Shown: positions 1 to 6,755, counted from the first letter of the stretch. The stretch is 6,877 bases of DNA from Lachnospiraceae bacterium (GCA_009774655.1 VSOD01000228.1:1-6877), one strand, 5' to 3'. Made by a program: numbers and translations. Notes: generated by a model from the letters alone, not told the origin.

Positions 1-1020
1 CAGCTTATTGTCCGTCACATTATAACTGTAGAGCTTATCGGCCGCCACAAAGGCAAACACATTGCCGCCGTCACTCTCATGGATCTTCACCTCGTCTCCG
101 ACGATCCCGAGCATGATCTTATCATTGACAAAGATGTCCGCCTCCTCGTCAAATATCTGGTTCATCTCCCTTTCAAAATCCAGCAGATACATCCGGTCCG
201 GTGTATATCGGATTCGATAATACTCTCTGACCCGGTAACGGTTCGTCTGCCTGCCTTCCCGCACCGCCGCCAGATACTCTATGTCGAAAGCCCCCGTCTG
301 CTCTGTCAGCTCCTTGATGAGCACCGACGGTTCCGTGATCCTTTCCGCCTCCAGGTCTCCCCACGTCACCTGATCGAAGCTGCTGTGTATCGTCACCTTC
401 TGAAAGGTGGTATTGTCTCCTTCGGCGTTGGACTCCAGATATTTGGTCAGTTCGGCCGCCTCTTCCTTGTCAAAGGTCCTCTCGTGGAAATCCATGATAT
501 AATCCAGCTTGTCCTGCATATGCATGGATTCACTGAGCACAATCCTCGTATAGTATCGCAGCTGCACAGAATCCTGCGGTGTCACAAGAAATACCAGCAT
601 ATATTCTGTATCATACTCGATCAGATCCTTTAACGTGATGTCAAAACGGATCACCGAATCTTCCTGCTCAAAATCGGCCACCTGCGTGCTCTCCACCAGC
701 CGCTCCCCGTCCAGGCTCCTCACTTCAAAGGCGATCTGCGCGATATCCCGGCCGTAGGTTTCCAGTGTGACCGCAATCTTTCTGTCGCTCTCCACCGGCT
801 GCAGTGTATCCCGCAGATAGGCACAGTCCATGTTCTGCGCATAACCGTGCAGGTCATTGACCCGGTAGCCGGCCACCGACATGGATACCACCGGAAAAGT
901 GGCCTCTCCCATCTCGGCTGTCATATTCGTATTGTCCTGATTCATGACCGTGCTGATCAGCATCAACGCCGCCATAAAGATAAGTCCCAGCAGGCAGCCC
1001 TTTATGATCGCTCTTCTCAA
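1..1020 (-). CDS. Membrane-anchored extracytoplasmic protein of unknown function, N-terminal 340 residues (runs off window)
   Basis: This minus-strand frame stays open from a TTG at 1020 to the window edge, giving 340 residues with no stop. I do not recognise the family. The start reads LRRAIIKGCLLGLIFMAALM: a short basic end, then one hydrophobic helix at about residues 8-26. It is therefore probably an N-terminally anchored or secreted protein with the rest outside the membrane. The following about 300 residues are acidic and soluble, with many alternating beta-type segments (about 40-160). The last visible stretch, with short FAFVAADKLYSYN-like strands, could be the first blade of a beta-propeller; that is a guess. 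TTG is chosen because an in-frame TAA lies at 1039-1041, no ATG lies between, GGGGA sits 6 nt upstream, and starting at the next Met (residue 16) would cut the anchor helix. It lies 58 bp downstream of the methyltransferase gene, with no terminator seen, so co-transcription is likely. Confidence 0.8.
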   Translation of the reverse strand, partial: MRRAIIKGCLLGLIFMAALMLISTVMNQDNTNMTAEMGEATFPVVSMSVAGYRVNDLHGYAQNMDCAYLRDTLQPVESDRKIAVTLETYGRDIAQIAFEVRSLDGERLVESTQVADFEQEDSVIRFDITLKDLIEYDTEYMLVFLVTPQDSVQLRYYTRIVLSESMHMQDKLDYIMDFHERTFDKEEAAELTKYLESNAEGDNTTFQKVTIHSSFDQVTWGDLEAERITEPSVLIKELTEQTGAFDIEYLAAVREGRQTNRYRVREYYRIRYTPDRMYLLDFEREMNQIFDEEADIFVNDKIMLGIVGDEVKIHESDGGNVFAFVAADKLYSYNVTDNKL

Positions 1021-1026
1021 TTTGAT

Positions 1027-1031
1027 TCCCC
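1027..1031 (-). promoter_or_regulatory. Ribosome binding site GGGGA before a TTG start
   Basis: The minus strand reads GGGGA, then six bases (ATCAAA), then TTG at 1020-1018. It is a weak but correctly spaced Shine-Dalgarno site and supports the TTG start. A stronger AGGAG in the same gap (about 1062-1066) is one base from another TTG in a different frame, too close to serve it. Confidence 0.5.
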
Positions 1032-1078
1032 GTTTCTGTTATGCTTTTTCGCGTGTACAATCTCCTGTCGTCTACGCG

Positions 1079-2284
1079 TTAATTTCCATTTATTTTATCA
1101 TTATTTCTGTTATACAGCAGCTTCTGCAGGGTCGGTTCGATATGCAGAAACGCCGTCGTCTCCGCCACACCCTGTCCGGCCTGTTCCTGCCGGGTTTCCT
1201 TCTCCCCCTGCCGTTTCACGGCCCGGATCAGCAGATTCTTCGGCGTATGCTCCATATCAATAAACTCCAGAATATCTACGGCATAGCCTTCCGCCTCCAG
1301 CAGCTGTGCGCGGAGTGCATCCGTGACAAGCGCCGAGATCCGCTCTTTTACAATGCCGTATTTCAGGACCGGCGCCAGCTTATCGCACTGTATCTGCCGG
1401 TTCACCTCATGCTGACAGCAGGGCACGGACAGGATCACGCCGGCCTGCCAGCCGACGGCCTTCGACAGCGCATAGTCCGTAGCGGTGTCGCAGGCATGAA
1501 GCGTCACCACCATATCCACCGGCCCCTGTCCCTCATAGGCCGCGATATCACCCTTCCTGAAATGCAGTTTTGCATAGCCGTACTTCTCACTGAGCGCGTT
1601 GCAGTGGTCGATCACGTCCTCCTTCAGATCCAGGCCCGTGATCTCCACCTCATAGCCTTTCAGTTCATGCAGATAATAGTACATGGCAAAGGTCAGATAA
1701 GATTTCCCGCAGCCGAAATCTATGATCTGCACGGTTCTCTCCTTTGAGAGTGTTGGCAGAATATCCTCGATAAATTCCAGAAAACGGTTGATCTGCCTGA
1801 ATTTATCATAGCGGGCATGTACCACCCGCCCTTCCTTCGTCTGCACGCCAAGGTCAACCAGAAAAGGAACCGGAATCCCTTCCTGCAGGATATACCGCTT
1901 CGTTCTGTTATGCGCCATCCGTAATTGTCCGGCTGCTTCCGCTCCTGTTCCGGTATCCTTCGTCCTTTTCCGGCTGACCGTGATCCGGCCTTTCTTACTG
2001 ACTAAAACCGCTGCCCTGCACGTTCTGTGCTCCACTTCGCCCTGCTTGAAATCACAGACAAGCAGCTCTTCTATGCGGTCGATCATGTCATTGCGCTCTC
2101 TGTTCTCATGAAACACCTTCGTGCCTTCATACACTGTTTCCTGAAACAGAACCGCGCCTTTGACCATAACCGGCCGTATCTTTATCTTAAATGCCCTGTC
2201 TTTGTTTCTGGGATTGCTGATCGTGATCCGGTACAGGCCATCATTTACAGTATCTTCCAATAGGTTCCTCAGTTCTTCCTGCAT
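1079..2284 (-). CDS. Class I SAM-dependent methyltransferase, Methyltransf_32-like
   Basis: The 401-residue protein has a Rossmann-type methyltransferase core at about 160-357. Motif I is IIDFGCGKSYLTFA (187-200), the S-adenosylmethionine-binding glycine loop. The acidic end of strand 2 is GLDLKED (217-223). LHACDTATD (262-270) and SVPCCQHE (286-293) are the signatures that point to the Methyltransf_32 group. HTPKNLLIRAVKR (346-358) fits the final core strand. Residues 1-160 form an N-terminal region with basic patches (35-60, 96-110), which could help bind RNA or another substrate; this is inference. Residues 359-401 are a polar tail beyond the core. Members act on poorly known substrates, and none can be named here. 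The ATG start is supported by AGGAGG (complement of 2289-2294) four bases upstream. A sigma70-type promoter lies about 95 bp upstream, and a membrane protein gene follows after 58 bp. The protein is probably cytoplasmic. Confidence 0.9.
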   Translation of the reverse strand: MQEELRNLLEDTVNDGLYRITISNPRNKDRAFKIKIRPVMVKGAVLFQETVYEGTKVFHENRERNDMIDRIEELLVCDFKQGEVEHRTCRAAVLVSKKGRITVSRKRTKDTGTGAEAAGQLRMAHNRTKRYILQEGIPVPFLVDLGVQTKEGRVVHARYDKFRQINRFLEFIEDILPTLSKERTVQIIDFGCGKSYLTFAMYYYLHELKGYEVEITGLDLKEDVIDHCNALSEKYGYAKLHFRKGDIAAYEGQGPVDMVVTLHACDTATDYALSKAVGWQAGVILSVPCCQHEVNRQIQCDKLAPVLKYGIVKERISALVTDALRAQLLEAEGYAVDILEFIDMEHTPKNLLIRAVKRQGEKETRQEQAGQGVAETTAFLHIEPTLQKLLYNRNNDKINGN

Positions 2285-2377
2285 ACTGCCTCCTGTCGCT
2301 GCTGCTTTCTTTGACGTTCCTCCCGACAGCCTGCCTGCACACGCTGCCGCTTCGGCCCTGTGGTACAGTCTGTTTCT

Positions 2378-2406
2378 ATTGTAATAAGAATACCGTAAAA
2401 CCTCAA
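2378..2406 (-). promoter_or_regulatory. Sigma70-type promoter for the methyltransferase gene
   Basis: On the minus strand TTGAGG (2406-2401) and TACAAT (2383-2378) are separated by exactly 17 bases. Transcription would start near 2371 and give a leader of about 85 nt before the ATG at 2284. The -35 box begins at the base right after the TAG stop of the upstream gene, so no room is left for a terminator. Read-through from that gene is likely, and this promoter would add an independent input. Confidence 0.65.
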
Positions 2407-2781
2407 CTAAAATTTTAAGATTCCGTTGTTATTGGAATGCCGTCTCCTGTAGATCTCATAACATAAGAGGATCTGAACAAACTCTGTGGTCTTATTCCAG
2501 TCTTCCTCCACCGCCCCTTCTTCATCTCCCTGCCTGATCTTCTCTACGATCATCTGCGTAAGCCTGTAGATCTGCCATTTATCCGGATATTCGTCATAGA
2601 TCATACTGCCTTCATAATCAATATGGTCGAGCATCTCCGCGATCTTTTTCTGGAACTTCTTTGCCTGCGACGGATACATCTGCTGCAGATATTCCAGATC
2701 CCGCGTCACGCTGTCTTCCTGCTGATAATACATGGGCAGCGGATATGCCATATAGAAAGGTAATATTCGCGATTGATTCAT
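2407..2781 (-). CDS. Conserved-looking 124-residue tyrosine-rich protein, function unknown
   Basis: The frame is open from an ATG at 2892, but I place the start at the ATG at 2781. From there the protein begins MNQSRILPFYMAYPLPMYYQ, a Tyr/Pro-rich N-terminus. The 37 residues upstream look like translated non-coding DNA, have no ribosome site at 2892, and contain a plausible -10 box (2812-2817). The ribosome site before 2781 is weak (GGTG, 5 nt away). The rest is predicted mostly helical and charged: 22-52, then an acidic patch DYEGSMIYDEYPDK (55-68), then helix 69-84, an acidic stretch (86-94), and an amphipathic helix ending EIYRRRH (109-115). It has 12 tyrosines and no signal peptide or membrane segment. 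From memory, the EGSMIYDEYPD patch recalls small hypothetical proteins of Lachnospiraceae, but I cannot assign a role. The gene precedes the methyltransferase on the same strand. Confidence 0.7.
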   Translation of the reverse strand: MNQSRILPFYMAYPLPMYYQQEDSVTRDLEYLQQMYPSQAKKFQKKIAEMLDHIDYEGSMIYDEYPDKWQIYRLTQMIVEKIRQGDEEGAVEEDWNKTTEFVQILLCYEIYRRRHSNNNGILKF

Positions 2782-2811
2782 ATTACACCAACTTAAGTGC
2801 CTTTTTATTCT

Positions 2812-2817
2812 ATCATA
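2812..2817 (-). promoter_or_regulatory. Possible -10 box for the small tyrosine-rich protein gene
   Basis: The minus strand reads TATGAT here, a 5/6 match to TATAAT. A start near 2805 would give a leader of about 24 nt before the ATG at 2781. No good -35 hexamer lies 16-18 bases upstream, so the call is weak. If correct, it rules out the longer reading frame that starts at 2892. Confidence 0.3.
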
Positions 2818-2871
2818 TGCAGCAGGCAGGGGATGGCGCACAGAAAAACCAGGGGAATGCACCTTTTGTAA

Positions 2872-2900
2872 TTGAACGCGTATTCTATTCATGATATAGT
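2872..2900 (+). promoter_or_regulatory. Sigma70-type promoter for the surface protein gene
   Basis: TTGAAC (2872-2877) and TATAGT (2895-2900) are separated by 17 bases, in an AT-rich setting. Transcription would begin near 2907, giving a leader of about 97 nt before the ATG at 3004. It lies in the divergent intergenic region between the small tyrosine-rich protein gene and the surface protein gene. Confidence 0.65.
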
Positions 2901-2935
2901 AAATTTGTAGTAAACAATATTAGAAATTTCGCTTT

Positions 2936-2985
2936 CGGCCCTGCAGGCGCTTCCCTATAGGACTCCTGCATGAGAGCCGTCCGGC
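2936..2985 (+). promoter_or_regulatory. Foldable 5' leader of the surface protein gene, class unknown
   Basis: The leader can form nested stems: CGGC (2936-2939) with GCCG (2976-2979), TGCAGG (2942-2947) with CCTGCA (2965-2970), and a small UCC/GGA stem (2952-2954 with 2960-2962). GCC (2976-2978) could instead pair with GGC (2983-2985), which would compete with the outer stem. Downstream, GAGGTG (2994-2999) is the likely ribosome site, and it sits within the palindrome GGTGCACC (2996-3003) just before the ATG. No known riboswitch core was recognised, and no terminator with a U-run is present. Any control would be at translation, or the folding may have no function. Confidence 0.35.
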
Positions 2986-3003
2986 AGAACGACGAGGTGC
3001 ACC

Positions 3004-5016
3004 ATGAAACGTAAGATCATACATTGTTTTGCAACATACATACTGGCATTGTTCCTGTTTTTTTCCAATATGCTTTCCTGTTATGCCGCTTCGCCGGTGA
3101 TCCGGTCCGTCAGCATATCGCCCGGATCCACCGTTGCCACGCTCAATTCCACCTGCGCTTTCACCGTCTCCGTCGTCGGCGACAACAATTACAGCAGGGA
3201 AGTGGCGTGGAGCGTTTCCGGACAGACGAGTCGAAATACCTTTATCGACGGCAACGGTATCCTGAATATCAGTTCCGAGGAGACCGCCTCTTCTCTGGTG
3301 GTGAAAGCGGTATCCAAACAGGACAGCAGATACAGTGCGACGGCGCTCGTCACCCTGCAGAAGCCCAGCTGCCAGGTACAGATCAAGGCTTCCCCTGATA
3401 ATGCCGGCACAGTTACCGAAAGCCGGTCCGTGGATTATGGCGGAAGCATCACGCTGGAAGCCTCTGCCAAAGACGGCTACCGCTTTGACAGCTGGATGGA
3501 GAACAATACGATCTTAAGTACGGACTCCAAACTGACGCTGAACAATATTACAAGCGCCAGAGAGATCACCGCCATGTTCTCCCAGACCAGGTTCCATCTC
3601 AACCTCAGCTCTTCTCCTGCCTACTCGGGCACCGTATCGGGGCAGGGTGTCTATGACAGGGGCGGCAGCGCCACAATAACGGCCGTGCCGATCCAGGGCT
3701 ACCGGTTTGTGGGCTGGTCCGAGAATGGCAATATCGTCTACGTAAACCCGGATTATACGATAAACAATATCTCCCGGGACATGAATCTGGCGGCGGTCTT
3801 TGAAATGGAAGGCGCTGTTACCTACACCATCACCGCATCCGCGTCCTCCGATAACGGCACGATCACGCCGGAAGGAAGAACCACCGTCACACAGGGTTCC
3901 GGCATCCAGTACAAGATCACGCCCAAAAGCGGTTATACCATCAGCGCCGTATACGTTGACGGCACTCCGGTAGGCGCCGTTTCCTCCTACAATTTCACCG
4001 ATGTCAAAGGGGATCACAGCATATCCGTTGACTTTGCGGCAATCCCCGGACAGGAGAGCGCCCCACCGAAACCGGCGGAAACCGCAAAACCCGACAATAC
4101 CGACACCGAAACTTCTCCCGCTCCAGATAAAACACAGCCCGAGAAGAAACCGGAGGAACAGCCCAAACAGCCCGAGCCTTCTAAGGAGAACGGGCTGACC
4201 GGTACACTCAAAATGCTCGATATCTCCGTGGAGGAAGCCGAAAAGCTGATAGACGAAGGCAACGACCGGGAGCTGATGGAAGGCGCCCTGCAGACCGGCG
4301 ATCTGCAGGTAACGATCCACAACGACTTTGCCGATCCCACACAGGAAATCGACTCCGGCAGTTTTTACGACAATACGGGTATTAGAAATTTTGAAGCCGC
4401 AGTGGATCATATGCTGGACAGGGAAGACAAGATAGAACTGCTGCTCGGAAAGCGGCAGGTTGCCATAGACTTTCGCATAGAGCGCCTCGACAGGGCCGTA
4501 CCGGCAGAAACATTGAAGTTCTTCTCGGGAAATAAGATGCCGGCCATGCAGATTGGACAGTACTTCGAAGTCACCCTCACGAAGACAAGCCAGAACGAGT
4601 CCCGTCAGATCACCGAACTGCCGGAAGAACTTGAACTGGTGCTTCATCTGCCCGATCAGCTGAAAGCCGACAATCGGAAGTTCTATATTTTAAACATGCA
4701 TACAGGCGCAGACGGCCGTCCGGAATACACGGAATTTGCGGACAAAGATAAAGACGCCGATACAGTGACCTTCTCCGCCGACCGCTTTTCCACCTGTGCG
4801 ATCGCTTACATCGACTGGCAGCCCAAGGCAGAGCAGACCCCTGAGATCACCGATACCGCGGCAGATTCCGATGCTTCGGAAGGCAACACCGTCACCGCCG
4901 GCAATCCCGGGATGAACAATACCCTCACAAGTATCGCCGTTGTTCTGGTCGTCATACTGGTGGCGGCTGTCTGCATACTGGCGATGCTGCTTATCATGAG
5001 GAAGCGGCGGGAATAA
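3004..5016 (+). CDS. Secreted, membrane-anchored surface protein with three InlB-B-type repeats
   Basis: The 670-residue protein starts with a signal peptide: basic MKRK, hydrophobic 6-25, likely cleavage after Ala28 or Ala29. Residues 31-118 form a Ser/Thr-rich beta domain like a bacterial Ig (Big_2-type) fold. Three divergent InlB-B-type repeats follow (about 122-194, 197-267, 274-345); the first two have GYRFDSW and GYRFVGW, while the third has GYTISAVYVDG. Residues 350-396 are a Pro/Glu/Lys/Thr spacer, typical of a wall-spanning stalk. Residues 397-605 form a second domain ending DRFSTCAIAY, which resembles the last beta domain of many Lachnospiraceae surface proteins. A Thr/Asp/Ser-rich linker leads to a transmembrane helix (641-664) and the tail RKRRE. 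There is no LPXTG motif, so anchoring is probably by the helix itself. Adhesion or surface display is inferred from the architecture, and no ligand is known. The start has GAGGTG upstream. The gene ends 3 bp from the stop of the opposing gene. Confidence 0.9.
   Translation: MKRKIIHCFATYILALFLFFSNMLSCYAASPVIRSVSISPGSTVATLNSTCAFTVSVVGDNNYSREVAWSVSGQTSRNTFIDGNGILNISSEETASSLVVKAVSKQDSRYSATALVTLQKPSCQVQIKASPDNAGTVTESRSVDYGGSITLEASAKDGYRFDSWMENNTILSTDSKLTLNNITSAREITAMFSQTRFHLNLSSSPAYSGTVSGQGVYDRGGSATITAVPIQGYRFVGWSENGNIVYVNPDYTINNISRDMNLAAVFEMEGAVTYTITASASSDNGTITPEGRTTVTQGSGIQYKITPKSGYTISAVYVDGTPVGAVSSYNFTDVKGDHSISVDFAAIPGQESAPPKPAETAKPDNTDTETSPAPDKTQPEKKPEEQPKQPEPSKENGLTGTLKMLDISVEEAEKLIDEGNDRELMEGALQTGDLQVTIHNDFADPTQEIDSGSFYDNTGIRNFEAAVDHMLDREDKIELLLGKRQVAIDFRIERLDRAVPAETLKFFSGNKMPAMQIGQYFEVTLTKTSQNESRQITELPEELELVLHLPDQLKADNRKFYILNMHTGADGRPEYTEFADKDKDADTVTFSADRFSTCAIAYIDWQPKAEQTPEITDTAADSDASEGNTVTAGNPGMNNTLTSIAVVLVVILVAAVCILAMLLIMRKRRE
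3367..4038 (+). repeat. Three tandem InlB-B-type protein repeats inside the surface protein gene
   Basis: Three in-frame units encode residues of about 122-194, 197-267 and 274-345. Each follows a plan of beta strand, small-residue loop with Gly-Thr (AGTVT, SGTVS, NGTIT), central strand, Gly-Tyr motif, and terminal strand ending in a Phe (AMFSQ, AVFEM, VDFAA). The match is at protein level; at DNA level the copies are strongly diverged, so recent duplication or slippage is unlikely. Such repeats usually form extended beta stalks on the cell surface. Confidence 0.75.
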
Positions 5017-5019
5017 TTT

Positions 5020-6735
5020 TTAACCTGTTATCTTTTTATACAGGACCTGACATTCCTTTTTATAGCAGGCGATTCCAAAGGCATGAATTTCTTTCATGCC
5101 TTTTTGCATGAAATAATCTGCATACCGGTTCCTTTCTATCTGCAGCAGCGCCTCTCTGCAGCTGCTCTCAAACGTTCCCTGCTCCGCATATTTCACTTCT
5201 ATGATACAGCCGACCCTGTCCTTTGGGCTGGTCAGCAGAATATCGCCGTACCCGATTCCTGCTTCCTGATTGAACTTCACGGCCCAGCTGCTTTCACTCT
5301 GCAGGATGCCGAGGAGCATACCGTGATAAAAGTTTTCCTTCATTTCTTTTCTGGAGTAGGTATCCCGGATGCTGATACAGTCGCTCATACAATCATTGAA
5401 TATGGCCTGCACCTTCTCCGCGTCACCGCTTTTTACGGCCCTGCATAATCTGTTCAGCCTCTCCGTATCTGACCTGACTTTATCCTGAAACCAGCCTCTG
5501 ATCTTTTCGTCATATATATACCAGACTTCCCGATTCGGAATGATCAGTCTGCTCATGCCGCCTTCCAGACGCTCCACTTCCGTCAAATAACCTGTGGCAT
5601 GCATCACACTCCACAGACACGTCTCCCGCACCTCCGGATTCGGGTCGTCCAGCTCTTTATAAGTCAGTTCCGGCATCAGTCTTTTGTCGATCGTCTCTCC
5701 CGAGATCAGCGCCTCCAGCAGCTCCTTGGTAGTCTCCGATGCCCCGGCCAGAATATTTTGAATGATCACGTTACTGCTGCTGTTCACCCAGAACGCCTCC
5801 GGCTTCGCATCCCTGTTCCGCCGCAGCTTACGGAGATAATTCAGCACATCCCACGGGCAGTATACGGACGTGCCGCCGAAGCGATATCCGTCATACCACT
5901 CTTTGATCACCTCACAGCGCTCTGTCAGCCCGTAATAAGCCAGCATCTGCTGCACTTCCGCATCCGTAAAGCCGAAATACGCACTGTACTCTTCGTCCGA
6001 GACAGAATTGACCACAAAATTGTTCAACCCTGTAAAAATGCTCTCCTTCGCAATACGAAGGCAGCCTGTCAATACTGCAAACTCCAGACTGCTGTTGGAT
6101 TTCAGCACAGTACTCAGAAGATTCCGGATCGTGCCCAGCATCTGGTCATAGTAACCGTTTTGACGTGCCTTGTCCAGCGGTACGTCATATTCATCTACAA
6201 AAAGAATGACCTGTCTGCCGCACACCTGTGCCAACAGTTCAAAAAGCCTGCGCAGGCACACGGCAATCCCTCTCTCATACCGCTCCGCAAGCACCTCTTT
6301 CAGAAATATCTTATCCGTATCCAGCAAAAGGTCACTGTCCAGCAGGCCATACTTGACGCACAGTCTTCTTACTTCAATGCCAACGCTGCTGCACAGAGCC
6401 TGATAAGCCATCTCATGATCTTCTCCTTCAACATCTTTCAATGTCAAAGAGATGACCGGATATTTCGCAAAATATTCGTCACAAATATCTTCACAGGTCC
6501 AGATCGTCAAACCTTCGAACAATTCCGGCTCTGTACCGATCTCAAAAAAGGTTTTCAGCATATCCACATTCAGAGATTTGCCGAATCTTCTCGGTCTGGT
6601 GAACAGATTTACCTTACAGGAATCCTCCAGCAGCTCCCTGATCATTCCCGTTTTATCCACATAGTAATAACCTGCCGTGCGCAGTCTGGCAAAACTGTCG
6701 ATCCCCATTGGCAATTTTTTCAGCTTTTCACCCAT
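5020..6735 (-). CDS. AAA-ATPase-like protein with C-terminal PD-(D/E)XK nuclease-like domain
   Basis: The 571-residue protein matches the AAA-ATPase_like plus PDDEXK_9 architecture (PF09820/PF08011) at normal length. The N-terminus carries the family hallmark LPMGIDSFARLR (8-19) and YYYVDKTG (23-30). The P-loop is the family's unusual form, RPRRFGKSL (47-55), in place of GxxxxGKS/T. Walker B is VILFVDEYD (176-184). A sensor-like block LTGCLRIAKESIFTGLNN (222-239) and EWYDGYRFG (279-287) follow. Helical middle segments lead to a PD-(D/E)XK core: GYGDILL (495-501, Asp498), then IIEVKYAE (511-518, Glu513 and Lys515), then ALLQIERNRYADYF (529-542). Key residues are present, so it may be active. 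Members are common, often in several copies, and their role is unknown; ATP-driven nucleic-acid processing is an inference from the domains. The ATG has AGGAGG (complement of 6743-6748) seven bases upstream. It is a single-gene unit converging on the surface gene. Confidence 0.9.
   Translation of the reverse strand: MGEKLKKLPMGIDSFARLRTAGYYYVDKTGMIRELLEDSCKVNLFTRPRRFGKSLNVDMLKTFFEIGTEPELFEGLTIWTCEDICDEYFAKYPVISLTLKDVEGEDHEMAYQALCSSVGIEVRRLCVKYGLLDSDLLLDTDKIFLKEVLAERYERGIAVCLRRLFELLAQVCGRQVILFVDEYDVPLDKARQNGYYDQMLGTIRNLLSTVLKSNSSLEFAVLTGCLRIAKESIFTGLNNFVVNSVSDEEYSAYFGFTDAEVQQMLAYYGLTERCEVIKEWYDGYRFGGTSVYCPWDVLNYLRKLRRNRDAKPEAFWVNSSSNVIIQNILAGASETTKELLEALISGETIDKRLMPELTYKELDDPNPEVRETCLWSVMHATGYLTEVERLEGGMSRLIIPNREVWYIYDEKIRGWFQDKVRSDTERLNRLCRAVKSGDAEKVQAIFNDCMSDCISIRDTYSRKEMKENFYHGMLLGILQSESSWAVKFNQEAGIGYGDILLTSPKDRVGCIIEVKYAEQGTFESSCREALLQIERNRYADYFMQKGMKEIHAFGIACYKKECQVLYKKITG
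5077..5105 (+). terminator. Intrinsic terminator for the surface protein gene, inside the opposing coding sequence
   Basis: AAAGGCATGAA (5077-5087) pairs perfectly with TTCATGCCTTT (5093-5103) around a 5-nt loop, giving an 11-bp stem that runs into five T residues (5101-5105). It lies 61 bp past the stop of the plus-strand gene. On the other strand the stem is followed by only three T, so it should act mainly on plus-strand transcription. The same bases encode residues 543-553 of the ATPase-like protein. Confidence 0.75.
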
Positions 6736-6755
6736 TGCTATTCCTCCTGCCTTCC

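Noticed and set aside
79..633. A 184-codon plus-strand open frame
   Set aside because: It is opposite the 340-codon membrane protein frame, which continues without a stop and has an anchor helix. The plus-strand product shows no family features.
854..1060. A TTG-started 68-codon minus-strand frame with AGGAG just upstream
   Set aside because: The AGGAG is only one base from its TTG, too close for use. The frame overlaps the longer membrane protein frame and encodes a low-plausibility peptide.
1050..1078. CGCGT/ACGCG inverted repeat between the methyltransferase and membrane protein genes
   Set aside because: The stem is only 5 bp with a 19-base loop, and no T-run follows on the minus strand, so it is not a terminator.
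944..1747. A 267-codon plus-strand open frame
   Set aside because: It lies opposite the methyltransferase, whose SAM-binding motifs are clear, and crosses the gap into the next gene. It has no promoter or ribosome site.
2782..2892. A longer N-terminus (start at 2892) for the small tyrosine-rich protein
   Set aside because: There is no ribosome site, the extra 37 residues look non-coding, and the stretch overlaps a likely -10 box and the opposing promoter.
2980..3003. GACGAGGTGCACC resembling part of a guanidine-III (ykkC-III) riboswitch
   Set aside because: Only a short string matches, the rest of the pseudoknot is missing, and the segment is better explained as the ribosome binding site.
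3070..3090. A lipoprotein signal (MLSC) in the surface protein
   Set aside because: The -3 position is Met rather than Leu/Val/Ile, a normal signal peptidase site (YAA) follows at once, and the protein has a C-terminal membrane anchor.
3514..4647. A 377-codon open frame on the minus strand opposite the surface protein gene
   Set aside because: The plus-strand frame has a clear signal peptide, repeats and anchor. The reverse frame has no recognisable domain, no ribosome site and a Cys/Gly/Phe-rich composition typical of an antisense shadow.
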